Positions 31,382 through 40,288 of a stretch of 64,000 nt of DNA are shown one piece after another (position 1 is the stretch's first letter; every line of letters begins with the position of its first letter). The notes beneath the pieces were generated by a model. The model did no database searches. It was not told where the DNA came from and saw only the letters and a list, made by a program, of their open reading frames with translations. Where the stretch lies: positions 1 through 64,000 of the forward strand of contig CAZLNO010000002.1 of assembly GCA_964561005.1 (NCBI GenBank), written 5' to 3'. Source of the stretch: CAZLNO01 sp964561005. GTDB taxonomy: Bacteria; Pseudomonadota; Alphaproteobacteria; Kiloniellales; Rhodovibrionaceae. Made by a program: the position numbers and the translations under genes.

Positions 31382-32602
31382 CTATTCGGCGTCGAGACCG
31401 TAGGCGGTGTGCAGACTGCGCAGGGCGAGCTCCAGGTACTCCTCGGCGATCAGGACGCTGACCTTGATCTCGGAGGTGGAGATCACCTGGATGTTGATCC
31501 CCTTGTCGGACAGCGCCCGGAACATGGCCTGGGCGATGCCGGCGTGGCTGCGCATGCCGACCCCGATGACCGAGACCTTGACCACGTTCTTGTCCGGCCG
31601 CAGCTCCTGAAAGCCCAGCGCCTCGCGCTGGCTCTCCAGCACCTTCATGGCGCGGTCGAAGTCGGCCTTGGTCACGGTAAAGGTGAGGTCGGTCTCGCCG
31701 CCGGACGGCGAGACGTTCTGCACGATCATGTCGACGTTGATGTGCTCGTCGGCGAGGGGGCCGAAGATGCCCGCCGCCGCCCCCGGCTTGTCGGGCACGC
31801 GGGTCAGGGTGATCTTGGCCTCGTCGCGGCTGTAGGCGATTCCGCTGACGACCTGCTGTTCCACGATCTCGTCCTCGTCTACCACCAGTGTGCCCGGAAG
31901 GTCCTCGAAGCTGGAGCGCACCTGCACGCGCACGCCGTGCTTCATGGCCATCTCGACCGCGCGGGTCTGCAGGACCTTGGCGCCCTGCGAGGCCATCTCC
32001 AGCATCTCCTCGTAGGTGATCTTATCGAGCTTGTGCGCCCGCGCAACGACGCGGGGGTCGGTGGTGTAGACCCCGTCCACGTCGGTGTAGATGTCGCAGC
32101 GGTCGGCGCCCAGCGCGGCGGCGATGGCCACCGCCGAGGTATCCGAGCCACCGCGGCCAAGCGTGGCGACGCGGTTGTCCGGCGCCAGGCCCTGGAAGCC
32201 GGCGAAGACCGCCACCTGACCCTCACCCATGCGACGGATGATCTCCGCGCCCTCGATCTCCCGGATGCGGGCGCTGCCATGCGCGCCATCGGTGCGGATC
32301 GGCACCTGCCAGCCCAGCCACGACCGCGCCGGGACGCCCAGCTCCTGCAGCGCGATCGCCATCAGGCCGACGGTGACCTGCTCGCCGGCGGAGACCACGG
32401 TGTCGTACTCGCGCAGGTCGAACAGCCGCGCGGTGTCCTGCACGTAGCCCGCCAGCTCGTTGGTGACCCCGGCCATGGCCGAGACGACGACACCCACCTC
32501 GTTGCCGGCGTCGACCTCCGCCTTCACCTTCTCGGCGGCCTTCTTGATGCGGTCCACGTTGGCGACGCTGGTGCCGCCAAACTTCATCGCGATGCGGGCC
32601 AT
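31382..32602 (-). CDS. lysC: aspartate kinase
   Basis: 406 aa; phosphorylates aspartate, the first step towards lysine, threonine, methionine and diaminopimelate. Kinase domain with KFGGTSVANVDRI at residues 7-19, VVSAMAGVTNELA and LGRGGSDTSAVA, followed by two ACT domains (from about 265) that carry feedback control. The ATG at 32602 has AGGAG six bases upstream; the frame is open further up, but that extension lacks similarity. Head of the ten-gene minus-strand run and divergent from ubiG. Confidence 0.97.
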   Translation of the reverse strand: MARIAMKFGGTSVANVDRIKKAAEKVKAEVDAGNEVGVVVSAMAGVTNELAGYVQDTARLFDLREYDTVVSAGEQVTVGLMAIALQELGVPARSWLGWQVPIRTDGAHGSARIREIEGAEIIRRMGEGQVAVFAGFQGLAPDNRVATLGRGGSDTSAVAIAAALGADRCDIYTDVDGVYTTDPRVVARAHKLDKITYEEMLEMASQGAKVLQTRAVEMAMKHGVRVQVRSSFEDLPGTLVVDEDEIVEQQVVSGIAYSRDEAKITLTRVPDKPGAAAGIFGPLADEHINVDMIVQNVSPSGGETDLTFTVTKADFDRAMKVLESQREALGFQELRPDKNVVKVSVIGVGMRSHAGIAQAMFRALSDKGINIQVISTSEIKVSVLIAEEYLELALRSLHTAYGLDAE

Positions 32603-32684
32603 GCGCGCTCCTGGCCAGCGGTCCTGATTGCGGAAACTGTCGGGAAGGGGCCCGCGAAGCCGCGGCGATATCCCGGACGGCCGC

Positions 32685-32713
32685 TTGCCCGGCCGCGTGG
32701 CATTATCCATACT
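32685..32713 (+). promoter_or_regulatory. putative ubiG promoter
   Basis: TTGCCC (32685-32690), 17-bp spacer, CATACT (32708-32713), about 65 bp before the ubiG ATG in the divergent lysC-ubiG region. Confidence 0.45.
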
Positions 32714-32777
32714 CTTTCGCGCGCCGCCGCGCAACATAGCCGGTGTCTCCGGCGCACAGCAAGGAGGTCGGGGAGGC

Positions 32778-33560
32778 ATGTCACGCGAGCAGTCCGAGGC
32801 GGGCGCCACCGTCGATTCGCGCGAGATCGGCAAGTTCGCCGCGATGGCGGAGCGCTGGTGGGACCCCGAGGGCGAGATGAAGCCGCTGCACGCCCTCAAC
32901 CCCACGCGCATCGCCTATCTGCGCGAGCGCCTGACGGCGCACTTCGGGCGGGATGCCCGGACGACCATGACGCCGCTCGAAGACCTGCGCATCCTGGACG
33001 CGGGCTGCGGCGGCGGCCTGCTGACGGAGCCGCTGGCCCGCCTGGGCGCGCAGGTGACCGGCCTGGACGCCGGCGCCGAGACGATCAAGGCCGCCCAGGC
33101 CCACGCCGAGCGCCAGGGCCTGGCGCTCGACTACCGTTGCACCACGGTCGAGGCCCTGGCCGAAACCGAGCCGCCCTTTGATGCCGTGCTGGCGATGGAG
33201 GTGGTGGAGCATGTCGCCGACCTGCGCGGCTTCCTGGGGGCCTGCGGCCGACTGGTGCGGCCCGGCGGGGTCTGCGTGGTGGCCACCATTAACCGCACCG
33301 CCAAGTCGCTGCTGCTGGCCAAGGTCGGCGCGGAGTACGTGCTGGGCTGGCTGCCGCGCGGCACGCACGACTGGCGCCGCTTCGTCCGCCCCTCGGAGGT
33401 CGCCGCCGAGCTGCGCCCCGAAGGCCTGCGGGTGCGCGAGGTGATCGGAGTCGCTTACGATCCGCTGCGCGCCCGCTGGACGCTCTCGCGCGACGTCGAC
33501 GTGAACTATATGCTGCTGGCGGAGAAGAGGCCGAGTCATCACGACGGATCGCCCGGCTAG
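32778..33560 (+). CDS. ubiG: ubiquinone biosynthesis O-methyltransferase UbiG
   Basis: 260 aa; carries out both O-methylations of ubiquinone biosynthesis. Family start EIGKFAAMAERWWDPEGEM, SAM loop LDAGCGGGLLTEPLA (about residues 75-89) and the conserved MEVVEHV. AAGGAGGT lies nine bases before the ATG. The gene is divergent from lysC, the usual alphaproteobacterial arrangement. Confidence 0.96.
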   Translation: MSREQSEAGATVDSREIGKFAAMAERWWDPEGEMKPLHALNPTRIAYLRERLTAHFGRDARTTMTPLEDLRILDAGCGGGLLTEPLARLGAQVTGLDAGAETIKAAQAHAERQGLALDYRCTTVEALAETEPPFDAVLAMEVVEHVADLRGFLGACGRLVRPGGVCVVATINRTAKSLLLAKVGAEYVLGWLPRGTHDWRRFVRPSEVAAELRPEGLRVREVIGVAYDPLRARWTLSRDVDVNYMLLAEKRPSHHDGSPG

Positions 33561-33598
33561 ACTCGGTCGGGGCGCATGACGATCGAGGCCTTGGGTCG

Positions 33599-34195
33599 AT
33601 GCCGCACACGCTCGAACGCGAACTTCAAACCCTTGTCGGCCTCTGGCGGGAGATTCGGGCGCCGGAGCTGCGGGTGCCGGAGCGCGCCGCCTTCGATCCG
33701 ATGCGCCTGCGTGGATTGCTCCCCCATGTCCATCTCCTGGAGTTCCACGGCCCCGAGCACCTGATCTATCGCCTTTCGGGCACCGCCGAGGTGCAGCGCC
33801 TGGGCGAGGACCCGAAGGGCAAGGACTACTTCGCGCTGGTCGACGCGCCGGCGGCGGCCTACCTCCGGGCGCGATTTCACGAACTGCTGTTCCACCCCGC
33901 CGGCGTGCTGGTCACCACGCTGGAGACCTACGCCGACGGCACCCACACGCCGACGCGCTTCATCGCCCTGCCGCTGCGAAACTATTCGGAAAGGCGGGAT
34001 TTCGTCATTTCCCTGGTCGCCGTGTCCGGCCAGCGGGACTTCGGGCGGCATCCTCTCCTGGAGCCGGCCCAGCGCGCCTGGAGCGACCACATCTGCACCG
34101 TGGAGACCTGGGATCTCGGCTTCGGCCGTCCCGACATCCCGCCCTATCGCCGGCACGAGGACGCGGCGGCATCCGGCCCCGGTCCCGAGGCATGA
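33599..34195 (+). CDS. PAS-fold (PAS_5 type) protein
   Basis: 198 aa with a single PAS-like domain of the kind found widely in Rhodospirillales (LRGLLPHVHLLEFHGPEHLIYRLSG, read in parts: LLPHVHLLEF, then YRLSGTAEV). No kinase, cyclase or DNA-binding domain is attached, so it is either a stand-alone sensor or an inactive PAS-fold protein. The second half contains LPLRNYSERRDFVISLV, a typical PAS beta-strand region. It starts 38 bp after ubiG and could be cotranscribed. A second protein of the same kind is at 62356-62913. Confidence 0.75.
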   Translation: MPHTLERELQTLVGLWREIRAPELRVPERAAFDPMRLRGLLPHVHLLEFHGPEHLIYRLSGTAEVQRLGEDPKGKDYFALVDAPAAAYLRARFHELLFHPAGVLVTTLETYADGTHTPTRFIALPLRNYSERRDFVISLVAVSGQRDFGRHPLLEPAQRAWSDHICTVETWDLGFGRPDIPPYRRHEDAAASGPGPEA

Positions 34196-34222
34196 GCGGG
34201 GTTCCGCCCCCCCGACGACGCC

Positions 34223-36040
34223 TCAGCGTCCGGGCGGCCGCGCCTCCCGGTGGCCCGTCGGTCGGGCGGCCTCGGCGAAGATGGAGCGGCCGTCGGGCGT
34301 GAGCTGGTCGCGCCGGGCGAGGTCCCCGGCGATCCACCGCATGAGGCCGTCGTAGACCTTTTCCTGCTGGCTGTGCCAGACCAGCTCCAGCGCCTTGCGG
34401 CCCAGCCAGGAGCTGGCGATCTGGCGGATCGCGGCTTTCGAGACCGCCAGACCGCGCGTGCGGATGCCGGCATCGAGGCGCTGGAGGTCGTCGGCGCCAA
34501 GTTGCGGCCACGCTGCGGGCGGCGGGACGTCCGTGGTCGCCGGTTCGCCCATCAGCGGCAGGATGCGCAGGTAGCTCGTCCCGTCGGAGTCGGTGATGCG
34601 CTGCCCCTTGCGCGCGGCTTCCCAGGCGTAGCCCGTCTTGACGATCGGATTCGGGTTGTCGGCGCCGTCGATCCTTTCCGGCAGGGCGAAGTGCTCGCGC
34701 AGGAACCGCTGGCAGTTGCGCCGGCCAAGCTGGAAGTCGTGCGCGCGGAAACGCTCGTCGAGGAAGCCGCCGAAGTGACCTAGCCCGCCGCTGGCGAGCG
34801 GGAAGCCCTGCAGCTCTCCCTCGACCCGTCGAGTCGGCGCGATCATCCAGCGGCTGTAGATGTCCTCCCGGTCGGCCAGCACCAGTTCGTCCGGCTTGAA
34901 CAGCGCCTGCTGCTTCAGCGCGCCGAACAGCCGCGCCACCACGCTGGGCAGCGCCGGATCGACCTCGTAGGGGTCGTGCCAGGCGGCGACGTTGGGGAAG
35001 GGATCGATCAGAATGACCCCGCGGTTGGCCTTCGCCGGCGAGCGGGCATTGCGCTCCGCCCCGGCCGGCGCCGGCTCGCCGCCGTCGCGCAGGCCGGCGA
35101 GGACCCGGCGGGCGTACTCCAGGGGCTCGTTGTTCATCACGCCGCCGTCGACGCAGAGGAAGCGGTAGACGTAATCGTCGCCCACCTCGGCGGCGTTGCT
35201 GGGCGGAATCGCGCGGTAGCCGTTGCAGCGGCCGTCCGGGTTCTCCGGATCGTCCGGCGCCAGCGGAATGCGCCATTGCCACTTGCCATAGTCGCCGTAG
35301 GGACGCTGGAGCTCGCGCGGGCTCAGCCCCACCGGAAAGGCGCCGGTCGCCAGCGCGGCGTCGCGCAGCAGGCGCCAGTTGGCCGTCCGGTAGTCGCCCG
35401 GATCGAGGGCCCGGATGCCCGCCTTCTCCGCCGCCTCGCGCCGGCCGGCGTCGTGGCTGACGGCGAAGTGCATGACGTCCTCGTGCGCCAGCATGCCGTG
35501 CCCGTGCCGCGACGCGCCGGCCAGGGACAGGCTGTAGGGCACGCCGCGCAGATTGGCGACGCCGAGAATCAGGTCCAGCCGGTCGGCCACGTAGGGACGC
35601 TTGCGGCCGGTCGGCGCGACCTCGATGGCGCGCGCGGCGATGGCGTCCAGCGGCGTGCTGTCGAGCAGCGAGACCACCCTGGAATCGCGCTCCGCCAGGT
35701 CCCGCGTGCCCAGCAGCGCCGCGATGTCGATGGCCTTGACCCAGGGCTGGAACAGCGGGTTGCTCGCCGCGTCCGGGTCCGCCGGGTCGCGCACGGGCTG
35801 GAAGCTGCCGCCCAGCGCCGCCGCCAGGATGCCCGAGGTCATGCCGCCGGCCGAGGCGCCGGCCAGCACGCGCAGGGTCACGTCGTGCGTCGGACAGTCC
35901 GGATCGCCCCGGTCCTTGGCGGCGGCGAAGGCCTCCAGCGCCTCGATCAGGAAGTCGACCACCCCGGCGGTGTAGGCGCCGGCCGACACGGCCCCGGCCA
36001 TCACCAGGCCGAGTTCATACTTTGGTGCGCTTTCGGCCAT
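34223..36040 (-). CDS. patatin-like phospholipase/acyl hydrolase
   Basis: 605 aa. The catalytic dyad is visible: nucleophile Ser in GASAGGM (about residue 63) and Asp in VDGGVMNNEP (about residue 310). The glycine-rich oxyanion stretch near the N-terminus, MAGAVSAGAYTAGVV, is looser than the usual GGGxRG. The C-terminal ~270 residues extend past the patatin fold without recognised motifs. No signal peptide. The ATG has GGGGGGAT upstream. Likely acts on acyl lipids; the substrate is unknown. Confidence 0.85.
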   Translation of the reverse strand: MAESAPKYELGLVMAGAVSAGAYTAGVVDFLIEALEAFAAAKDRGDPDCPTHDVTLRVLAGASAGGMTSGILAAALGGSFQPVRDPADPDAASNPLFQPWVKAIDIAALLGTRDLAERDSRVVSLLDSTPLDAIAARAIEVAPTGRKRPYVADRLDLILGVANLRGVPYSLSLAGASRHGHGMLAHEDVMHFAVSHDAGRREAAEKAGIRALDPGDYRTANWRLLRDAALATGAFPVGLSPRELQRPYGDYGKWQWRIPLAPDDPENPDGRCNGYRAIPPSNAAEVGDDYVYRFLCVDGGVMNNEPLEYARRVLAGLRDGGEPAPAGAERNARSPAKANRGVILIDPFPNVAAWHDPYEVDPALPSVVARLFGALKQQALFKPDELVLADREDIYSRWMIAPTRRVEGELQGFPLASGGLGHFGGFLDERFRAHDFQLGRRNCQRFLREHFALPERIDGADNPNPIVKTGYAWEAARKGQRITDSDGTSYLRILPLMGEPATTDVPPPAAWPQLGADDLQRLDAGIRTRGLAVSKAAIRQIASSWLGRKALELVWHSQQEKVYDGLMRWIAGDLARRDQLTPDGRSIFAEAARPTGHREARPPGR

Positions 36041-36134
36041 GATCCCCCCGAACGAACATGGCATAAAGGCCACGTCCTCAAGTCTGCCGCATTCGGGGTT
36101 CGTTAACCATGATGTCCGTGTGCAGGACCCGCTC

Positions 36135-36665
36135 ATGACCCGTGAGGCGCCGTCGCCCTGGGTGGAACGTTTCGCCCCGTGGATACCGGCGGGCGGGGCG
36201 GTGCTCGACCTGGCCTGCGGGTCGGGACGCCACACCGCCTTCCTGCTGGCGCGCGGGCACCCGGTGGCGGCGGTGGACCGCGACCTCTCGGGTCTGGCCG
36301 AGCTGCAAGACGACCCGCGGCTGGAGGCGGTCCTGGCGGACCTGGAGGACGGCCGGCCCTTCCCCCTGGCGGGGCGGCGCTTCGCGGGCGTGGTGGTGAC
36401 CAACTACCTGTATCGCCCGGTCCTGCCCGACATCGTGGATGCGGTCGCGCCCGGCGGCGTGCTGATCTACGAGACCTTCTCGGTGGACAACGCCGCCTTC
36501 GGCAAGCCCCGCAACCCGGCCTTCCTGCTGCGCCCCGGCGAGCTGCTGGAGGCCGTGCGCGGCCGGCTGCGGGTGCGGGCCTACGAGGACATCACCGTGA
36601 CCGAGCCGCGTCCGGCCGCCGTCCAGCGCATCTGCGCCGAGCGCGAGGCGGACTCAGGCGGGTGA
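36135..36665 (+). CDS. class I SAM-dependent methyltransferase
   Basis: 176 aa, a compact Rossmann methyltransferase. SAM loop LDLACGSGRHTAFLLARGHP (about residues 26-45), acidic ribose-binding loop in AAVDRDLSG, and motif VVVTNYLYRPVLP. It resembles TehB-like and YrrT-like enzymes. The ATG has GCAGGA upstream. It converges on the nitrilase gene, and the two coding regions overlap by 12 bp at their 3' ends. Confidence 0.8.
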   Translation: MTREAPSPWVERFAPWIPAGGAVLDLACGSGRHTAFLLARGHPVAAVDRDLSGLAELQDDPRLEAVLADLEDGRPFPLAGRRFAGVVVTNYLYRPVLPDIVDAVAPGGVLIYETFSVDNAAFGKPRNPAFLLRPGELLEAVRGRLRVRAYEDITVTEPRPAAVQRICAEREADSGG

Positions 36666-37505
36666 CGCCGCCGCCGGCTGTTCCGGCGCGGCGAAGGCGC
36701 GGTCGTGCCGCAGCGACGGGACCCACCCTCGCGCCTGCACCACCTTGTCGAGGTCGATCTCCGCCGTCACCACGCCCGGAGTCTCCCCGGCGTCGGCCAG
36801 CACCTCGCCCCAGGGCGCGACGATCAGGGAGTGGCCGTAGGTCTTTCGCCCCTCGGCGTGCGTCCCGCACTGCGCGGGCGCGAGGACGAAGCAGCCGGTC
36901 TCGATGGCGCGGGCGCGCAGCAGCACGTGCCAGTGCGCCTGCCCGGTGAACTGCGTGAAGGCCGCGGGCACCGTCAGCATCCGTGCACCGGCCTGCGCCA
37001 GGGCCCGATAGAGCGCGGGGAAGCGCAGGTCGTAGCAGATCGTCAACCCTGCCCGGCCCCAGGGCAGCTCGGCCAGCACGGCGCGCTCGCCGGGGCGGAA
37101 GGTCGCCGACTCGCGGTAGGTCTGGCCGTCCGGCACGTTGACGTCGAACATGTGGATCTTGTCGTAGCGCGCCTTGACCTGCCCGTCCGGACCGAAGAGG
37201 AAGGAGCGGTTGGCCAGGCGCTCGCCGCCCTCGACCCGCACCGCCGTCGAGCCCAGCAGCAGCCAGATGCCCAGGTCCCGCGCCAGTTCCGCGAACACCG
37301 GAAGCGCCGGGTGGTCCGCCTCCTCGGGCACCTTGGCGCGCAGGGCGGCGTGGTCCGGCTCCAGGATCGCGGTGTTCTCCGGCGTCACGACGAAGCGCGC
37401 GCCCTGCCCCCGCGCCGCGCGGATCAGTTCGGCCGCCGTCTCCAGGTTCGGCGCGAAATCCCGCTGCGAGGTGAGCTGGACCAGGCCGGCCGTGAAGGTC
37501 GTCAT
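36654..37505 (-). CDS. carbon-nitrogen hydrolase (nitrilase superfamily, Nit1/Nit2-like)
   Basis: 283 aa with the Glu-Lys-Cys triad: Glu in VVTPENTAI, Lys in YDKIHMFDV and Cys in LTICYDLRFP. This subfamily includes the deaminated-glutathione amidase/omega-amidase group. The start ATG overlaps the grxC stop (ATGA), so it is cotranslated with glutaredoxin, which fits a role in glutathione metabolism. Its 3' end runs 12 bp into the convergent methyltransferase gene. Confidence 0.9.
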   Translation of the reverse strand: MTTFTAGLVQLTSQRDFAPNLETAAELIRAARGQGARFVVTPENTAILEPDHAALRAKVPEEADHPALPVFAELARDLGIWLLLGSTAVRVEGGERLANRSFLFGPDGQVKARYDKIHMFDVNVPDGQTYRESATFRPGERAVLAELPWGRAGLTICYDLRFPALYRALAQAGARMLTVPAAFTQFTGQAHWHVLLRARAIETGCFVLAPAQCGTHAEGRKTYGHSLIVAPWGEVLADAGETPGVVTAEIDLDKVVQARGWVPSLRHDRAFAAPEQPAAASPA

Positions 37506-37768
37506 GTCGCCGCTTCCTTCAGCATCGCGTCGAGCCGCCCCTCGCGCTCCAGGGCATAGAGCTCGTCGCAGCCGCCGACGTGGTGGCCGTTGATGAAAAT
37601 CTGCGGCACGGTGCGCTTGCCGTTGGCCCGCTCGATCATCTCCTTCTTGCGGCCGGGGTGGGTCAGCACGTCGATCTCCTCCCACTCGACCCCCTTCTGC
37701 TTGAGAAGCTGCTTGGCGCGGTAGCAAAAGCCGCAGAGGAAGCTGGAGTACATCGTCACCTGGGCCAT
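37502..37768 (-). CDS. grxC: glutaredoxin 3
   Basis: 88 aa; small cytosolic thiol-disulfide oxidoreductase. The active site reads LCGFCYRAK, that is CGFC instead of the usual CPYC, which keeps both cysteines. Other glutaredoxin features are the cis-Pro strand TVPQIFINGHHVGGCDEL. I chose the ATG at 37768 (family start AQVTMYSS) over the upstream in-frame ATG. Confidence 0.95.
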   Translation of the reverse strand: MAQVTMYSSFLCGFCYRAKQLLKQKGVEWEEIDVLTHPGRKKEMIERANGKRTVPQIFINGHHVGGCDELYALEREGRLDAMLKEAAT

Positions 37769-37841
37769 TCCGAACTCCTTGTCGTGGTGTCTTGCAGGGC
37801 TCGCCTTTCCAATCGCCATATGGGAAGCCGACGGCGCGGTT

Positions 37842-38606
37842 TCATCTGTCCGCCCCGGCCCTCGGGCGCACCACCCGCGCCAGGGTCAGCGCGTCCACCC
37901 CGGCCGCGCCGGCGCGCCGCAGCACGCGCGCGCAGCCCTCCAGCGTCGCGCCCGTGGTCAGCACGTCGTCGACCAGCAGCACGCGCCGGCCCTCGATCCG
38001 CCTCGCCCGGCGCGGCGGCACGGCAAAGGCGCCGGCGACGTTGCGCCGCCGGGCGGCCGAGGTCTTGTTGCCTTGCGAGGGCGTGTTGCGGCGGCGGACC
38101 AGCACGTCGGGCGCGACCGGCGTGCCGCTGTGCCGGCCCAGCGCGTTGGCCAGCAGCGCCGCCTGGTTGTAGCGCCGGCGCAGCAGCCGCCAGCGGTGCA
38201 GCGGCACCGGCACGATGACCTCGGCCTCGGCCAGGAGGTCGGGCGCCGCGCGCGCCATCCAGGCGGCGAAGGCCGGCGCGGCCTCGGTGCGGTCGGCGTG
38301 CTTGAACGCCAGGAGCAGGTCGCGGCTGCCGGCATCGTAGGCCATGACCGAGCGGCCCCGGTCGTAGGCCGGCGGCCGGGCGTGGCAGGCGCCGCAGAGC
38401 GATTCGGGGCCTGGGTCCAGCTCGAAGGGAAAGCCGCACTGACGGCACAGCGGCGGCGCCAGGAAGTCCACCTGCTCCCAGCAGGCCGCGCAGAGCGTCC
38501 CCGGCCGGTCCACGCTCGCCCCGCAGCCCAGACACCGCGGCGGCAGCACGGCGTTGAGGAGGAAGGTGGTGAGCGCTGTTGGCTTTATCGGGTTTCCTGC
38601 CGCCAC
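37842..38606 (-). CDS. comF: ComF-family phosphoribosyltransferase-like protein
   Basis: 254 aa. N-terminal zinc-ribbon cysteines (PRCLGCG, LCAACW, CRQCG, LCGACH; about residues 25-75) followed by a phosphoribosyltransferase fold with the PRPP loop VLLVDDVLTTGATL near residue 210. The family takes part in natural transformation in some bacteria. Located 73 bp upstream of grxC on the same strand and divergent from the NDUFAF5-like gene. Confidence 0.92.
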   Translation of the reverse strand: MAAGNPIKPTALTTFLLNAVLPPRCLGCGASVDRPGTLCAACWEQVDFLAPPLCRQCGFPFELDPGPESLCGACHARPPAYDRGRSVMAYDAGSRDLLLAFKHADRTEAAPAFAAWMARAAPDLLAEAEVIVPVPLHRWRLLRRRYNQAALLANALGRHSGTPVAPDVLVRRRNTPSQGNKTSAARRRNVAGAFAVPPRRARRIEGRRVLLVDDVLTTGATLEGCARVLRRAGAAGVDALTLARVVRPRAGADR

Positions 38607-38694
38607 GGCCCGAAGCGCCCCTGAATTCGTGTCAACCGCGGTTGCGGGATGCGGCCCCTGTCCGCGGCCCGAACATCCTGCAGGCGGCGGGAGG

Positions 38695-38735
38695 GCGAAA
38701 ACGTTCGGGGCGCGGACGGGAGCCCGCGTCCCGCG
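38695..38735. repeat. double-hairpin repeat, degenerate copy D
   Basis: GCGAAAACGTT is followed by a 10-bp stem (CGGGGCGCGG, 38706-38715, with CCGCGTCCCG, 38724-38733, one G-T pair). It keeps only the spacer end and the right hairpin of copies A and C. Confidence 0.5.
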
Positions 38736-38838
38736 ATAAGAAAGGCCCTGAGCGAGGCACCGCCCAGGGCCGTCTCTCCAGGGCCGTCTCTATAGTGGGC
38801 CTCATGGGATAATGGAGGAGGCCCGCTGGATCTGAACC

Positions 38839-38850
38839 TGCGTATACGCA
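38839..38850. promoter_or_regulatory. palindrome TGCGTATACGCA, possible operator
   Basis: Perfect 12-bp dyad about 140 bp before the methyltransferase start. Only position and symmetry support a regulatory role. Confidence 0.3.
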
Positions 38851-38990
38851 TGACGCGAATTTCTGTCAAGCGCTTCCCGCAGGTGCAACAGCCCTGCCGC
38901 GAGACGATAGTCGTTCATGCACGCGAAAGCAGGCTGGTCCGGGAAATCCCGCCATTGCCGCGCCCCCCGCCCATCCCATATAGCCAGGCC

Positions 38991-39971
38991 ATGACCGACA
39001 CCGCCGACACCCAGGCCGTCTTCGACCGCGCTGCCGTCCGGCGGCACCGCGAGCGCGTGGCCGCCACGCTGGCCGACTACGACTTCCTGTTGCGCGAGGT
39101 GGCCGAGCGGCTGGCCGACCGGCTGGACGACGTGAAGCGGAGCTTTCCGCTGGCGCTGGACCTGGGTTGCCACGACGGCACGCTGGCGACGACGCTCGCC
39201 GGGCGCGGCGGCATCGAGACGCTGGTGCAGGCCGACATCGCTGAAGACATGGCACGGCGCGCCCGCGATGCGGACGGCCCCCTCGCCCACCGCCCCACCC
39301 TGGTGGCGGACGAGGAGCTGCTGCCGTTCAGCGAGCGCAGCTTCGACCTCGTGCTCAGCCTGATGAGCCTGCACTGGGTCAACGACCTGCCGGGGGCGTT
39401 GCTGCAGATCAACCACGCGCTGAAACCCGACGGGCTGTTCCTCGCCGCGCTGCCGGGCGGCGAGACGCTTTACGAGCTGCGGCAGTCGCTGCTGATGGCG
39501 GAGAGCGAGCTGGAGGGCGGCGCCGGCCCGCGCGTCTCGCCCTTTGCCCAGATCCAGGACGCCGCCGGCCTGCTGCAGCGTGTCGGCTTCGCCCTGCCCG
39601 TCTGCGACGTGGACACGATCACCGTGCGCTATCCCAATGCCCTGAAGCTGATGGACGATCTGCGCGGCATGGGGGAGAGCAACGCCGTCCGCGCGCGGCG
39701 CAAGGGCTGGTCGCGGCGCGAGACGCTGCTGCACGCCGCCGAGATCTACCAGGAGACCTTCGGCGACGACGAGGGGGGCATCCCCGCGACCTTCCAGATC
39801 ATCTTCCTGACCGCCTGGCGCCCCGACGCCAGCCAGCCCCAGCCGCTGCGTCCCGGCAGCGCGGAGGCCCGCCTCGCCGAGGCGCTGGGCACCGAGGAGG
39901 TTCGCACCGGCGTGAAGACGGCCCCGCCCCGGCCGAACGGCGGCCCGGACCCGAACCCCGGAGACAGTTAG
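38991..39971 (+). CDS. BioC/NDUFAF5-like methyltransferase-fold protein
   Basis: 326 aa. The N-terminus FDRAAVRRHRERVAA and motifs LDLGCHDG and LSLMSLHWVNDLPGAL are typical of the BioC/NDUFAF5 group. Mitochondrial NDUFAF5 helps assemble respiratory complex I, and its alphaproteobacterial relatives usually lie beside comF-grxC as here. The ATG at 38991 gives the family start; an upstream in-frame ATG would add 47 residues without similarity. Its stop overlaps that of the convergent ribbon-helix-helix gene by four bases. Confidence 0.85.
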   Translation: MTDTADTQAVFDRAAVRRHRERVAATLADYDFLLREVAERLADRLDDVKRSFPLALDLGCHDGTLATTLAGRGGIETLVQADIAEDMARRARDADGPLAHRPTLVADEELLPFSERSFDLVLSLMSLHWVNDLPGALLQINHALKPDGLFLAALPGGETLYELRQSLLMAESELEGGAGPRVSPFAQIQDAAGLLQRVGFALPVCDVDTITVRYPNALKLMDDLRGMGESNAVRARRKGWSRRETLLHAAEIYQETFGDDEGGIPATFQIIFLTAWRPDASQPQPLRPGSAEARLAEALGTEEVRTGVKTAPPRPNGGPDPNPGDS

Positions 39972-40288
39972 CGCTTCACGCCCGCGCGCCCCGCGTGGGC
40001 CGCGCCATCGCCCGGCCGGTCCGGCGCGCCCGGCTCCACGGTGCCGTGCCCGGCGGCGGCATGACCCTCCGGCGTCGCGGCCTCACGAAAATAGCTCAGG
40101 ACATAGACACGCACGCTGGCGGTCAGCGTGTGCTCCCGGCAAGTCGTTGCAGCCCGCTCGCAGATCTTGCCGATGCCCACGCCCTCGCGGGTGGCGATCT
40201 CGTCCAGGGCGTCCCAGACCGCCCGCTCCAGGCGAAGGCTGGTGCGGTGGCCGCGCACGACGACATTGCGGCTGACGAGGGAACTCAT
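39968..40288 (-). CDS. ribbon-helix-helix domain protein
   Basis: 106 aa. The first ~70 residues form an RHH_4-type DNA-binding fold: strand RNVVVRGHRTSLRLE, then two helices (VWDALDEIATREGV, IGKICERAA). The tail is Gly/Ala/Pro-rich. GGGAGGT stands before the ATG at 40288. Probably a small transcriptional regulator, target unknown. Confidence 0.8.
   Translation of the reverse strand: MSSLVSRNVVVRGHRTSLRLERAVWDALDEIATREGVGIGKICERAATTCREHTLTASVRVYVLSYFREAATPEGHAAAGHGTVEPGAPDRPGDGAAHAGRAGVKR

Larger units (their letters stand above)
38607..38990. other. 384-bp divergent intergenic region rich in hairpins
   Basis: No gene. It contains a TGTCAA at 38630-38635 that reads TTGACA towards comF, a degenerate copy of the double-hairpin repeat (38695-38735), a hairpin GGCCCTG/CAGGGCC (38744-38750 with 38765-38771), a tandem CAGGGCCGTCTCT (38765-38777 and 38782-38793), and a 12-bp perfect palindrome at 38839-38850. 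The last two are candidate regulatory sites for the methyltransferase gene. Confidence 0.6.
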
